Source of the DNA: Arsenophonus sp052171895
GTDB lineage: Bacteria > Pseudomonadota > Gammaproteobacteria > Enterobacterales > Enterobacteriaceae
Length of the DNA: 64,000 nt
Direction of reading: 5' to 3'
Assembly: GCA_052171895.1 (NCBI GenBank)
Contig: JBQMRN010000001.1
Coordinates: forward strand, 186,001-250,000
Positions 18,588-29,967 of this stretch are shown here, piece after piece (positions within the stretch are counted from its first letter, which is position 1; each line of letters opens with the position of its first letter). A program made the translations under genes and the position numbers. Under the pieces are notes generated by a model that worked only from the letters and a program-made list of their open reading frames with translations, ran no database searches and had not been told where the DNA came from.

Positions 18588-19364
18588 ATGACGACACTGT
18601 TTTGGCAACAGTTTGGTAAAGGAAAACAAGATATTGTGCTATTGCACGGATGGGGATTGAATGCAGAAGTTTGGCGTATCATTGAAATAGAATGTGGTTC
18701 CTATTTTCGTCTCCATCTTGTTGACTTACCTGGTTATGGTCGTAGTAATCTTTTCCCACCTATGTCGCTGCAACAAATGGCAGAGGTAATTTGGCAGAAA
18801 GCGCCTAAGCAGGCTATTTGGTTAGGTTGGTCGTTAGGTGGATTAATTGCTACTATCATTGCAGTTAACCATCAAGCTGAAATAGCAGGTTTAATAACAG
18901 TAGCTTCATCGCCATGTTTTGGACAACAAGAAAATTGGCCAGGTATTAAACCTACAATACTTAGGGGTTTTGAACAACAGTTACAGGCTGATTTTCATCG
19001 AACTGTGAAACGTTTTCTTGTATTGCAAACATTGGGCACTAAAACAGTTAATGGCTATATACGATTGTTAAAATCGGTAATACTAAAACAGCCATTACCA
19101 TCAGTTGCCGTGTTAAATGCAGGTTTAGAAATTTTGCGAACAACTGATCTACGGCAATCTTTATTAACGTTAAATAAACCTTTTTTACGCATCTATGGTG
19201 ATCTTGATAGTTTAGTACCAAAAAAAATAGTACCAATTCTAGATAAATGGTTACCGAATTCGCATTCGGTGGTAATAAAACATGCTGACCATGCCCCGTT
19301 TATTTCTGATCCTAATAAGTTTATTCAATTGTTAGTCAATTTTTCTTGCCAATTGGAGAAATGA
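18588..19364 (+). CDS. bioH: Pimeloyl-ACP methyl ester carboxylesterase BioH
   Basis: An alpha/beta hydrolase that releases pimeloyl-ACP from its methyl ester late in the BioC-BioH route to biotin. From the ATG at 18588 the protein is 258 residues (E. coli 256). The catalytic triad is in place: Ser82 in GWSLGG, Asp207 in GDLDSLVP and His235 in HADHAPF; the oxyanion region LLHGWGLN is at about 18-25. An upstream ATG at 18567 gives seven extra residues without family support. Intact while its neighbours decay, so biotin production is probably still selected. Confidence 0.93.
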   Translation: MTTLFWQQFGKGKQDIVLLHGWGLNAEVWRIIEIECGSYFRLHLVDLPGYGRSNLFPPMSLQQMAEVIWQKAPKQAIWLGWSLGGLIATIIAVNHQAEIAGLITVASSPCFGQQENWPGIKPTILRGFEQQLQADFHRTVKRFLVLQTLGTKTVNGYIRLLKSVILKQPLPSVAVLNAGLEILRTTDLRQSLLTLNKPFLRIYGDLDSLVPKKIVPILDKWLPNSHSVVIKHADHAPFISDPNKFIQLLVNFSCQLEK

Positions 19365-19395
19365 ATATGGAAAATCAGAATAGAATTAAAAAGAT

Positions 19396-19449
19396 AATTT
19401 ATGCAAGTAAGCGATAATTTATTAAAATTATTGCTTACTTGCATAAATT
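19396..19449 (-). terminator. 25-bp hairpin between convergent bioH and feoC
   Basis: An almost perfect inverted repeat: 25 bases at 19396-19420 pair with 19425-19449 around a 4-base loop, with one G-U pair. It overlaps the feoC stop codon. On the minus strand it is followed by ATCTTTTTAATTC, so it can serve as the feoC terminator. No clear T run on the plus side. Confidence 0.65.
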
Positions 19450-19687
19450 AGAAAGAAGTAACTTGATAAATTTTTAGATTACACTTTTTTATTTCATGGC
19501 ATTGCTTACAACTATATCCTGTTAAACAGGATGATTGATTAATTTGTTCTAATTTTCCCATGGCAGATAATTTATCTAACATAGCTTCAATCATAGGTAA
19601 TGAAGCAGAAAATTTCTGACTAATTTGGTAAGCATCCGTTCTACCATAGAACGCAACCATATCTCTGACTTGCAATAAAGTGATCAT
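19448..19687 (-). CDS. feoC: Ferrous iron transport protein FeoC
   Basis: A small winged-helix protein that carries or senses iron next to the FeoB transporter. 79 residues against 78 in E. coli; starts MITLLQVRDMVAFYGRTDAY. The winged-helix part covers about 1-50. The iron-sulfur type Cys pattern is present at about 55-70 (GYSCKQCHEIKKC with a Cys just before). The reading frame is intact, but feoB and feoA beside it are both dead, so its original role is lost. It may simply not have decayed yet. Confidence 0.85.
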   Translation of the reverse strand: MITLLQVRDMVAFYGRTDAYQISQKFSASLPMIEAMLDKLSAMGKLEQINQSSCLTGYSCKQCHEIKKCNLKIYQVTSF

Positions 19688-19916
19688 TTCATTACCCCCT
19701 TACTGGCATGAGTGGCCAGTTTAACTGTGGTTACATTTGTGTAAACCTTATGATGGAGTTTTAGTGTTATGCCTTTACATATGAAGGGCATAACACTGTA
19801 ATTAGCAGTGAATTAAATACGATAAGCATTCCAATATTAAAATACCTACACGCCATATTATAGATGTTGTGAGAAAGTAGCTGTTTGGTAAAACCAGGCA
19901 GAAACTGAAACAATAT

Positions 19917-22050
19917 TTAAGTCCTATAGAATGAAAATGTCATCCAATTTCTATTGGATTTTAGGCAATGACACCTAATGTAGAAATGCAAGGAATATAA
20001 AATAAAACAAAGATTAGAACCTATATAGACTGATAAAGTCGTTCCGAATCGTGCCGCTATTGCGTCCATTATTGTCCCACTATCCATATCAGCATCACCT
20101 TTACTTGTTTCAATTGAATTGAATAAGATACTTAAAGTAAATGTCTCTTTTAAATTATCTAAAGTTTCATTAACTACATCCTCTAATTTATCTAACAGAT
20201 TCATTTGTTCTGCATTAAAGGTGCTTGACTAATATTTCCGGCGGTGTAGGAGAGAGTATGTATTCAATGTGCCGATAAGCACTTTTTTAGCTAATGCGCC
20301 AGTAATAAATCCAATAGTTGCTTGCAATTATCATCATTGATGCAGATTGGTTTCAATAATTGGGTAATGATTTTATTTACTGATACTAATGCTGAGTAAT
20401 TAATATCATCAACGACTTTATTGGATAAAGAAAAACTATTAAGTGCGCTGATAATCAGATTGATAAAAATAATCATTTTCTTATTTTTAAGACAAAATTC
20501 TTCAATTTTTAGCAGGTCTATAATAGTAATGTTTTAAATGTGGTACATGGTAAACTGGTAATTTCATGATAAAAGGAGGGAGAATGTTCCCAGTGCAATA
20601 GTATATTCCAATAGCAACCCGGTTAAGATACCAATGATAATACCTAATAAATAAAGAGAAAAATAATTCTTGCGCTATTTTTGCAGTACAAGACATAAAA
20701 GGTATCATTAAAATAGTAATTAATTATTCGCAATGGGGTACCCCCTTAATATCCGTCCTCCAATAATAGCAGGAATATTACAGCCAAAAGCAAGAATTAA
20801 AGGAACAAAAGATTTACACGGTAAGAGCTAGTGCTTGTATTAGTCTTACATGATAAATGTCACATATGCTATATAACCTGAGTTTTTCAATACAAAAAGG
20901 AATAAATATATTAAACCAATTTTAGGAACTAATAGCAATACAGTATTGATACCACCACTCACTTCCTTTTCAAGGAAAACAGTCAACCATTGTAGCAAAT
21001 TAAAAGTATGACTAACCCATTGAATTTCATGCATGAAATAACTACTGAGATCACTTCTTAAAGAGAAGTGGTAACTCAGCATAAATATTGATAGCAAGTA
21101 TGAATATTAAATACATGATAAAAAAGAATATAAGAACAAAAACCAGCGATTAACTAATAAATTGTGTTAAATTTATTCGTTTTTTCTTTTTCAGTATTAA
21201 TGACTGCTTCACAAATTTTTGAAATACTTTGATAGCGTGCGCATCAGCAATGATAATAAATTCACCCTCTTCTTTTTTGTTAGGATTGTAAATTAGCTTT
21301 AATTTTTATCTAATTTTTTAGTAAAAATAGCGATACGTTCTAATGATATATAATATATCCTCCTTCTAATATTTGTAGTGCCAGACAAACTGAGGTGCTG
21401 TTGATAATTAAATTTATTATAGTCAATAATTTGAGTTAAAATTTTTACTTCAGTGAAAATGTTTGGATACTAGGAGATACTAGGATACTAGACTAGATGA
21501 TGGTTGAAATAAGATTATTGCTATGTTCATCAATCGCTTCTTTTAATTTGCTAATACCTTTTCCGCGAGTTGAGACTAGAGGGATAATCGGGTGGTAACC
21601 TTGTAACCTAGGCATATTTGAAGTTTATCAATTATCAATATTGATGTGAATATTTTTTTGCAAAAATCATAATATTAATTATGATGACATAATGAACATG
21701 AAATTCAACAAGTTGTAACTTTAGATAAAGACTACGTTTGAGAGGTTAGCGGTATCGATAACATTGATTAAGATATCTGCTTCGCCACTCAGATAGGCAA
21801 TTTGCTCATCAAGTGAGGTCTGTTCTTAAATAGTGGTCAGTGAATAGATGATGCCGTGCGCCATGCAGGTTAACTAATTTAATATTATATTCTGAGATTG
21901 AAAAACAACCAATCTTTGGCCCAATAGTGTGGGCCAGGGACACCACCTCAATTTCCAATACCTTGGTGTGATATGCGCTTATTAATTGATTAAAGAGTGT
22001 TGTTTTACCCTTTTTATGGTTTCCAATAAGGAAATAATTAATGATTTCAT
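19917..22050 (-). pseudogene. feoB: Ferrous iron transporter FeoB, degraded
   Basis: A large inner-membrane ferrous iron transporter with an N-terminal GTPase. The start is seen at 22050 (MKSLI) with LIGNHK-GKTTLFNQLISA as the G1 region, then the NLYL-LQL segment. Pieces of membrane domain follow over 20300-21100 (hydrophobic stretches such as LLLVPKIGLIYLFLFVL), and the C-terminal part LEDVVNETLDNL ... ADMDSGTIMDAIAARFG near 20000-20200. Frames change and stops are frequent. Ferrous uptake by this route is lost. Confidence 0.85.
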
Positions 22051-22124
22051 ACTTTTCTATTATAACGAATAATAGGCTATTTAGTTAACATAAAAATATT
22101 TTATATCGTTTGATTGCTGGGAAC

Positions 22125-22345
22125 CTCTAAATTAATTAGATAAAATCTTTTTTTCTAAGATCAAATTCATACGGTAAATTTCAATTTAAATAAAATAACA
22201 TCCATCAAGCGCAAGCGGCGCTATATGAATAACGTTAAAAAATCCATGTGTAACATGCCTAAAGAAAGTAACTTTTAATGATAAGTTGGATTTATTTCTG
22301 CAAAAAATCTGATAATTTTGTATCGATGATTAGGAAGAATTTACA
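22125..22345 (-). pseudogene. feoA: Ferrous iron transport protein FeoA, degraded
   Basis: Upstream of feoB in the feoABC order. The segment KIIRFFAEINPTYH then KLLSLGMLH on the minus strand at 22265-22330 matches the FeoA pattern (FSREISPAYRQKLLSLGMLPG). Further on, FFNVIHIAPLALDG and RMNLILEKKDF can be read in another frame. Internal stops and shifts make it a pseudogene. Confidence 0.65.
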
Positions 22346-22504
22346 TAAATACTTCCATTCTAGAGGTAAAAAAATAAAGATACTGCAAATTGGTACTTAG
22401 ACGAATAGTAAAATTAATGAGAAATATTATTATTAATGATAATAATATGCTACTTGAATTAATTTAACGCATTTAAAATGATAGAAATTAATATCGACTG
22501 ATCG

Positions 22505-23783
22505 AGTGGGGGCTCATATGCTGATTGATTTCGTGGATGATTTCAATAGCAGAGGGGATGAATATGGATATAACATGAAAAAGTTTACTCTACAGAAGTA
22601 TCCATAAACTAAGATATTATCTCTCTGATCCACCATCTTGTATGAATTCATTTGTAATGGTGCCAGGCAGAGCTGATAGTGGCAATGTTGAGATTAAAGT
22701 GCCTAATAGTCATGGTGGGATCTCCACGTATTCATCAGCAAGGGAATATGCATAAATAGTTCAATTGCTACCGCCTTATTTGAAACATGCAAATAATCAT
22801 CGAAGAGTTATCAGCATGGCTGTACTTGCTGAGGCATCCCCCAACCTGTGATTTTCATGAAGCCATTATTTTGGTGGAGGGAACCCATTCGGTGAAAAGG
22901 ATATGGTCTCTCTGAGTGCCATCAGTAGACTGAAACAGCAATGGCTTAGAAGAAGGGGGGGGAAGCTACAGGTAAATGGTGCTGTAGTCGGTTGTATGCC
23001 ACATCCACTCTTCGTGATTTAAGCGATACCCGCTACATTTATTTCTTGGCTAATGGCATATCCTAGTCCTATCAGGTAAGATGATTACTTTTGCCTGCTG
23101 CTATTATCGGCGTCACTGAGTATGGACATAAGAAGCTTGTTTCGGTCGAAAATGCTTATTGAGAGAGTCAGAACCGAACTACTCTTACTCTCTTGGCTAA
23201 AATTTCTCAATGGCCCTTCTCCCCCACCAATACTGAAGGCCACTCCATTAACCGTATTTCTCAAGCTTGCTACGGGGAATAGTGCCCTTAGTTTTTGGAA
23301 TGCAATGCCAAAGATATTTTTGGACACCAACACTAATGCTGTTGGGTACACAAAACAGCTAAGTGTTGGTTTGCCTCTCCCAAAAAATGGATGCAACCAA
23401 AAGTTAATGTTGAGAGCTGCCTGTGGAGGTCTCTTACCTACCAGAGAGCAGTGATATGTCCGATAATAAAGCCCTTGATATTTTTAATATTTTGTTGGCA
23501 ATGTTTTTATTGAAGTATCGCTGCTGTAAGTAGCGATCAAGAAGCTGGAGAAAGATCGAGAAGAAGAACCTTTTCGATATTATTTAAACTCTACCTCCGT
23601 CTGCTTAGAAAAACTGGAACTGGCTCTTGTGGGTGGGGGTGGGGAGGATTTAGCCTGCTGATGACCATGGTGGTAAATAATATCCAATTAAAGGATCGAG
23701 AACAGATTTATGAAGCATCATAGCGGAACGTAGCCCATCTGTGGATCTATATGACCGCCATACACCATATTTACTAATAACTC
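22505..23783 (+). mobile_element. IS256-family remnant 3
   Basis: Near full length, plus direction. The 5' region (CTGATTGATTTCGTGGATG at 22520) leads to MKKFTLQ-KYP at about 22575, then an RNG-ARQLIV piece, the GNVEIKVPNSH region at 22680, the SRLKQQWL region at 22930, and LSFWNAMPKIFLDTNTNAVG at 23290. The 3' end carries CAATTAAAGGATCGAGAACAG and the terminal repeat to 23783. The extreme 5' terminal repeat is gone. Frame breaks throughout. Confidence 0.8.
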
Positions 23784-23996
23784 AAATATATAAAGAACTG
23801 GGTATTAATTTTATTACATCCAGGAAGATAGTATGGTTTTTAAATAATTCATGTTTAACTTTTGAGCAATTTTTCATAGACTAGACTGCAATAGAGTTTT
23901 ATTACCCAATACTAATTGGGATAATTCCTAATTCTACAGCTAAACATATTGATGCAGAGTGATCTAGGCCTCTTTACTAGAATTAAAATGCTATGT
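23784..23996. other. Short gap between two IS relics
   Basis: About 210 bases between the IS256 3' end and the IS1595 left end. Nothing identifiable; a run of small direct similarities such as ATTACCCAATACTAATTGG is visible near 23900 but no gene. Confidence 0.3.
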
Positions 23997-24400
23997 TGTC
24001 AAAGGTTGTTGGTAGAAATCCCTTATCCTGTTCTAAGGAAGGAATTTTCGATACAGATGGAGAGGGGGTTCTGGGTTCTCCCATGAAAGCAAACAGTCAT
24101 ACAGATTAAAGAGACTCTTTTCTCATTTCCTGCCAACATAAAGCTGCATTTTATTAGTTGGCTATGCGACAATCAGTTGGATGATGTCGATTTATGCATT
24201 GAAGCAAGTTGATTAACTTTATCCTGTCTATATTGTCACCACTAAAGATGTTATCCGCTGAGTGGATATTGCAAAATCTCCGATTGTAGGAAACATTTAA
24301 TAATCTTAGTGAAAAGTTTTCTGGCAAAACTATATTATAAGGATAAATAGTTTAGTTATCTGCGATGTATGTTGAATAGCTTGATGGTTAGGAATTTGAA
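23997..24400 (+). mobile_element. IS1595-family relic, copy b (5' part)
   Basis: Plus-direction counterpart of the elements at 16560-17620 and 44090-44572. It begins with CAAAGGTTGTTGGTAGAAATC and shares GCCAACATAAAGCTGCATTT (24130), ATCCTGTCTATATTGTCA (24220) and GTTTAGTTATCTGCGATGTA (24350). Only the zinc-ribbon and linker part of the transposase remains; similarity ends near 24400. Confidence 0.65.
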
Positions 24401-25267
24401 TCTCTATTTAAGAGAAAAGCAAAAGCTACCCATTATTGCTAAAAGGAGATAGAATCGTTTTATGGGGATATATCTAAGTTAAAATTTGTCGAAGTGTGTA
24501 TTATTTGATCTAATGCAGTAATTTTAGAGATAGTAATCCTACTAGGATTGGTTTAATAACCTCATTTTTTATTTTATGTATTCGTTTGACAATAAACCCC
24601 TTGCCTGTTTTGCCAGCTGAGCGTCGATAAATAGTCTGTTTTGGCCGGCTACCCCTCTTCCCCTATAATAGAATACATTTGTACATCTGTCTGCATTCCT
24701 CATATCTATCAGCTAAATTCTATTTGTGAAGAGGTGAATGAGGATACACCTGGAATTATCCTAGTTTCTCTATAGGTGATGAATTTATCAGCAAGCATAC
24801 TTTCAGTAATTATCTCCTTCAATGCAATTGAATTTAGGCGTCATTAGGTTTTTGGCTCTAGGTATTGCTCAAAAGTCCTGATAATCATGATTAAAAGCGG
24901 ATAATATTTGCGTGTCGAGAAAAAATTTGGAATTGAGGAAGTTTTGTTGGATGCATTGATTACTGTATGCTCTCTTTTTTCATCAAAAAATTTAGTTGCT
25001 CTGTTATCATTAATTGTTAACATTAATTTTTGGAGGAAGAGGAGATCATAAAGCGTTTTGGATGAACAGATGGTGTAACACGTGAAGAAGTCGCGTGTTA
25101 TTTTTCTGATTTAGTTGGCTATGTTTTATGCTTTTTTTAGGAAATTTATTCCGAGTCATCTATCTAAATGAATTCCTAAAAATTAACATATCGCAAAGTA
25201 TAAAAAACTACTCAAATTATTAGTTTCTCTGAAACAGATAAACTGCTGCCGTTCACACCATAGTTAT
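24401..25267. other. Unassigned decayed DNA downstream of the 23S remnant
   Basis: About 870 bases without a gene or a recognised repeat. By operon order this is where the rest of the 23S and the 5S gene would lie on the minus strand, but I could not match any conserved 23S or 5S segment with confidence. Confidence 0.4.
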
Positions 25268-25722
25268 GCTACGTTCTTTTTGCCTTTCCTTCACGGAAGA
25301 TACTGCTTTACTATCGCTCAGTTAAGAGTATTTAGCCTTGGAGGTTTGTGGATTCTCCTCCTCTCCCTCCTCTCCCCCTCTATATTTAGACAGAATAACA
25401 CGTCTAAAGCCATACTCCTTAAGCTCACTCTACTTAACACTCATTTTCCATTGTTTGTTTTCCAGACCTTTTTCCTGATATAAATAGCGATTTTGATTAT
25501 TGGCTGCTTTTCTTCCCCAGATTCTTCCTCCTTGTTTGACTATGAATTCATCAAATGATTCATTATAAATGAACTGCATTTTCCCATTTGGATATTGCCA
25601 GCTATTGCATGCGCTTCATATTAACTTACCGATACTTTTCACAGATTAGTATACTCTTCACATTGCCTCTAACTCCCTAAGTATCTCCACCGTGTCGTGT
25701 ACACTTAGATTTGCTTAACCCC
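25268..25722 (-). pseudogene. 23S rRNA pseudogene, 5' fragment
   Basis: On the minus strand the start GGTTAAGCAAATCTAAGTGT followed by ACACGGTGGA-AT matches the 23S 5' end with insertions. Further matches are GTATCGGTAAG-TAATATGAA, TCCAAATGGGAAAA, and CCTCCAAGGCTAAATACTC with a GAGCGATAGTAAAGCAGTA tail around 25290-25350. The sequence is interrupted by indels and then lost; more than 80 percent of the gene is missing. It cannot form a ribosome. Confidence 0.85.
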
Positions 25723-25953
25723 ATAGAACCAGAAGATATATTTTTTTTGAGTTATGCCTGCGTGTTCACTAATTTTTTAGTGCGCAGTGGCTCTCTCCCC
25801 CCCAATGATCACGTACTTAATATATGCAGCGCTTGCTGTGCGCTACCGCTAGTACATCAACTCCCTCGATGAATTAGAATTTCGATGAATTTTAAATTGC
25901 TGACTGCAAGTTCATAGTTTTGAATAACCTTCTATTTATTTTTATCTGTAATA

Positions 25954-26029
25954 TGGTGGAGCTAAGCGGGATCGAACCGCTGGCCTCCTGCGTGCAAAGC
26001 AGGCGCTCTCCCAGCTGAGCTATAGCCCC
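25954..26029 (-). tRNA. tRNA-Ala (anticodon TGC)
   Basis: A complete 76-base cloverleaf with CCA encoded. Acceptor GGGGCTA pairs with TAGCTCC, the anticodon loop is CTTTGCACG-like with TGC, and the T-arm AGCGG/CCGCT is paired around TTCGATC. It lies in the 16S-23S spacer position of a decayed rRNA operon but shows no damage itself. It reads GCN alanine codons. Confidence 0.95.
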
Positions 26030-26098
26030 ATTAAGATTATTGTATCATTATATTTTCCTGCTAATTTTGTTTTTTAGCAACTGGAATCAGCAATATGT

Positions 26099-26175
<77 letters not shown>

Positions 26176-26242
26176 AATGATACTTTTCTAGTGAATCTTC
26201 ATCAAATGATCTGTATGAACACTTACATTTCATCTATCTAGG

Positions 26243-27654
26243 TAAAAGGAGGTGATCCAACTGAAGGTTACCTCCTTTACCCATACGCTTACCTTATTAC
26301 TACTTCACTCAAGTCATGAATTACAAACTGGTAAGCACTATCCAGAAGGTTAAAACTACTTAGTTCTTTATGCAATTCACTGCCATCGAGTGACTGGCGG
26401 GTTTTGGATACAAGGTCATGAAATATATTCACCGCGATATGCTGATCCGTGGTTTTACTAGCGATTCTAACTTCATGGAGTTCAGTTGCAGACTTTAATC
26501 TGGACTTTCGACGTACTTTCTAAGTCCCACTTCTTTCTAGAATACACCATTGTAGCACGTGTTGTGTAGCCATAAAAAACTCGTTAATGACCATGATGAC
26601 TCGACGTTATTTTCATTTCCTCCGATTTATCATCGGCAATCTCCTTTGAGTTCACGACTAAATCGTTGGTAACCAAAGAATAATGGTTGTGCTCATTTCC
26701 GGTGGGAGTTCAAATCCAATATTTTACAACAAGAGTTGACAACAACCATGTGACACCTATCTCATCGCTCCTGAAAGCACTTCTTTATTTTTAAAGAAGT
26801 TATTGGATCTCAAGAGTAGGTGTAGGTTAAGGTTCTTTTTGTTGTATAGTATTAAAATACGCTTCACCGCTTGTGTGTGGAGCTGCTCACTATCCCTACT
26901 ACCACCTGCCCTCTTCCGCTAAACTAGAGGTATTCCTCCACATCTTTCAGGCATTCCCAGCGTAGATATGGAATCCTACCAAAACCTCTACAAAAGATTC
27001 TAGGCAACCAGTTTTGAATGCCATATTCCAATGTTAAGTCCATGGATTTTACATCTAAATTAATTAATTGCCCATCCCCATTTACACCAAGTAATTCCGA
27101 TTAATGCTCACAACCTTGTATTACTGCGGTGGTTAGTAAGGTAATTAACAAGCGGTATTTCTTATTTCGTTAACGTCAATTGCTAAGGTTGTTAACCATA
27201 ATACCTTCCTTATCATTGAAAGTACTTTAGAACCAGAAGGTCTTTCATACACAGTGCATGGGTATTGGTGTATCAGGTTTGCGCCCTAGAAGTCTTAGCT
27301 GTGTCTCAGCTCCAAGTGTAGCTAATCATCATTATCAAACTAGCTAGATATCATCGCTTAGGTAATCCTTTACCTCACCTACTAGCTAAATTTATATGGG
27401 GTGATTCAAAGATGTGTGAGGAAAAAATGGAAAAGATTCTCTCCTACTTTTCTTCTTAGAGATTATGCGGTATTAGTCATAATTTTTAGTGGTTACCCCT
27501 TCTTCCTTCGGCCAGAGAGCCCCATACCTTACTAACTTGTCCCCTATTCGCAGCGAGTACAAAGAAGAAAGGTTTCCTCCTGTTTTCACTTGACTTGCAT
27601 GTATTATACCTTCCGCTAACGTTCAATCTTAGCCAAGATTAAACTCTTCAATTA
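26243..27654 (-). pseudogene. 16S rRNA pseudogene
   Basis: Both ends are recognisable on the minus strand: TTGAAGAGTTTAATCTTGGC at the 5' side (near 27650) and GGATCACCTCCTTTTA at the 3' side (26243). The interior is badly altered. The 530 loop is changed (GTATTACTGCGGTGGTTAG read on the plus strand near 27117), the 1400 region GGCGGTGTGTACAAGGCCC is disrupted near 26390, and a block of about 140 bases including the 790 loop is deleted near 26900. Length is about 1410 against 1540. It cannot be a working 16S; another copy must exist elsewhere in the genome. Confidence 0.9.
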
Positions 27655-28328
27655 AAGCTTAATGCTAAAAGAATGTTTTACCGGTCAGGCTATGCCTTCT
27701 TGTTTATCTAACTTTGTCGACGGTTAATTGTTTTTGATGCTGTCTCCTGCTAAATAGCGTTGTTACCGCTTAAGTTCATATATAAATTAATTGTTTTGTT
27801 ACTCTTTTCAAGACTTTAAAATTAAATGTTTTTTGATGATCTCTTACGAGTGCCTGCTGCCTATATAGATTATTTGATTAATTATTAAAGAGCGGAGCGT
27901 ACGACCCCCTTCATTAAGCCACGAGGTGGCCTATATCACTCTTTTCAGCTGTAAAATCAGGTAGTTATTTCTAGTTTTCTTTACTCTAAGTCGATGAAAT
28001 TTAATTCAATCGATTAATTCTATATTGAATCAATCGATGGCATTATAGGCAATTTTACATAGCTGACAAGTTTATTTGCATAATTTTTCTTTAATTGATT
28101 AATTAAACAGCAAGACATTATATAATACTAAATTATTAATAGACTTATCCATAAAAATAAGATAATAAAAATTTATAGCAAAATATGCAAATATTTGCCG
28201 TACACATAATTGTATTTTGAACAAAATATTTGATTGAAAGCATTTATTTTGAATATCATTCGTAATAGGGAATAGCCATAAAATTTAATTAATTTTAAGA
28301 TATTTTATTATCCAAAGGAATCTATTTC
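27655..28328. promoter_or_regulatory. Remains of the rRNA leader and purH upstream region
   Basis: Non-coding space between the 16S pseudogene (leftward) and purH (rightward). A boxA-like antitermination site can be read on the minus strand at 27878-27895 (GCTCTTTAATAATTAATC). Promoter elements were not defined. If the spacer tRNAs are still made, this region should still hold a working leftward promoter. Confidence 0.5.
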
Positions 28329-29951
28329 ATGCCGTAATTCCGCTTTATTCAGAGTGTTCTACTGAGTGTTTTTGAGAAAGAAGCTATTGTTGAATTTTTA
28401 AAAGCTTTATCTCATCGTAAGATTGAAGTTATCTTTACCGCTGGTATAGCTAAATTTATTATGAGCAGCCTGGTTAACTGTTATAGAGGTTTTTGATTAT
28501 ATCGAATAACAGTTAGACATGATGGTCAGCCGTTTGAACACTATATCAAAAAGTACATGGTGCTATATTCTCGGCCGAGACGCTCTCTTGGGGAAAAATA
28601 ATGAGAGAATATTAAATTACTCCAATTGATATAGTTGTTGTTAATCTTTACTCTTTTGCTGAAAAGAGTGTGGTATGCTAGGATTGTACGCTGAAAATGC
28701 CATTAAGAACATTGATATTATTTGGCCAAGCATGATCCGTTCTGCTCAAAAAAAATCATAAAGATATGGGCATCTCGTGTGGTTAATAGCTAGGATTATC
28801 AAAAATCATCAAAAAGATTGATAATCAGCAAAATTTTCTGACTGATTATATTTTGTTTTGACTTGGCAGTTAAGGCTTTTAAATATACCGCACAGCTTAT
28901 GATGGAATGATTGCTAACTATTTTATTAAGTTAGTACCTTCTTATTTATGGCAAGTTGGACCAAAGCCTGCAGGTAATTTTCCTAGTATATTAAATTTTA
29001 ATTTTATTAACCGGAAAAGTATACCTTACGGCGAAAATAAATATCAAGCTACTGATTTATTATATAGAAGAAAAGAGAGTATATGGCTCTGTTGCTACAG
29101 AAAGATAGCTGCAAGGCAAATCCGCTTCTTATAGAAGATTACTGATCTTAGGCAGCCTTGTATTATATATAAAAAGTTTTTTTAAACCTGTTTATGTCAT
29201 TATCAAACAAGCTAATCTCTGTGCTGATGCGGTCAGAGCTGATATTTGTACGGCTTATAATTCTATCTTGCTTTCAAAATTGATCCAAGCTCTGGATTTA
29301 TTGGTATTATTGAATTTAACCATGAATTAGATGCAAATACGGCTAAACAATTATTGAGCGCTAATTTATTGAAGTCATTATTGCTGCTTCGGTTACTGAA
29401 AGCTGGTTTATCACAATACTTGCAAGAAGCAGCAAGTGCGTGTCCTTGCATGTTGGCAAGGCTATTCACTTTTGCAAGTTTATATTTTAAACCCCTAAAT
29501 GGCAGCTTATTAGTGCATATTGCAATTTAGGTTTAATGACAAAAGCTTGATCCTGCGTCTGCTTTCTAACAACCTAATATCAGTTAAGCAAATAAGAAAA
29601 AAGAAAATGCGCTATTTTTCTGGTAAATGCTAAAATTTATAAAATCCAATTCTATTGTTTATGCCAAAAATAATATGACGTTAGTATTGGTTCGAACAAA
29701 TAAGCTTGGTTTATTCACTTAAATCGCGCCATTAAAAGCGCATGAGGAAAGTTTAGATCTTGTCTGATGTGCAAGAAATCTGATGCTTTCTTTCATTTCA
29801 ATATACTATTGATGTTGCCGCTATACTGCTGGTGGCATAATTTGTATTATTCAACAAGCCAGTTCAATTCGTGATGATGAGATTAATAGCCGTAGCTAAT
29901 GAATATGATATTGCGATGATTTTTAGTGATATGCGCCATTTCCGCCATTAA
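28329..29951 (+). pseudogene. purH: AICAR transformylase/IMP cyclohydrolase, degraded
   Basis: PurH does the last two steps of de novo IMP synthesis. The start near 28329 reads RVLLSVFEKEAIVEFLKALS, with pieces of the IMP cyclohydrolase domain (ENAIKNIDI near 28695, VRSAQKNHKD). The transformylase domain shows YDGMIANYFIKLVPSYL (28900), FPSILNFNFINRKSIPYGEN (28980), NPELDAN, and the C-terminal YDIAMIFSDMRHFRH ending at 29951. Shifts and stops break it at many points. Order purH-purD next to an rRNA operon matches E. coli. Confidence 0.9.
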
Positions 29952-29967
29952 TTTAGGAACTAATAAC

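Noticed and set aside
23122..23454. A 110-codon open frame and its opposite-strand partner as small genes
   Set aside because: Both fall within an IS256 remnant; the plus-strand frame is transposase sequence (LSFWNAMPKIF) and the other is its shadow.
24401..25267. Remainder of 23S and 5S rRNA
   Set aside because: This is where they should be, but no conserved segment could be matched by eye.
26243..27654. A working 16S rRNA gene
   Set aside because: The ends and many segments match, but universally conserved sites are changed and about 140 bases including the 790 loop are missing.
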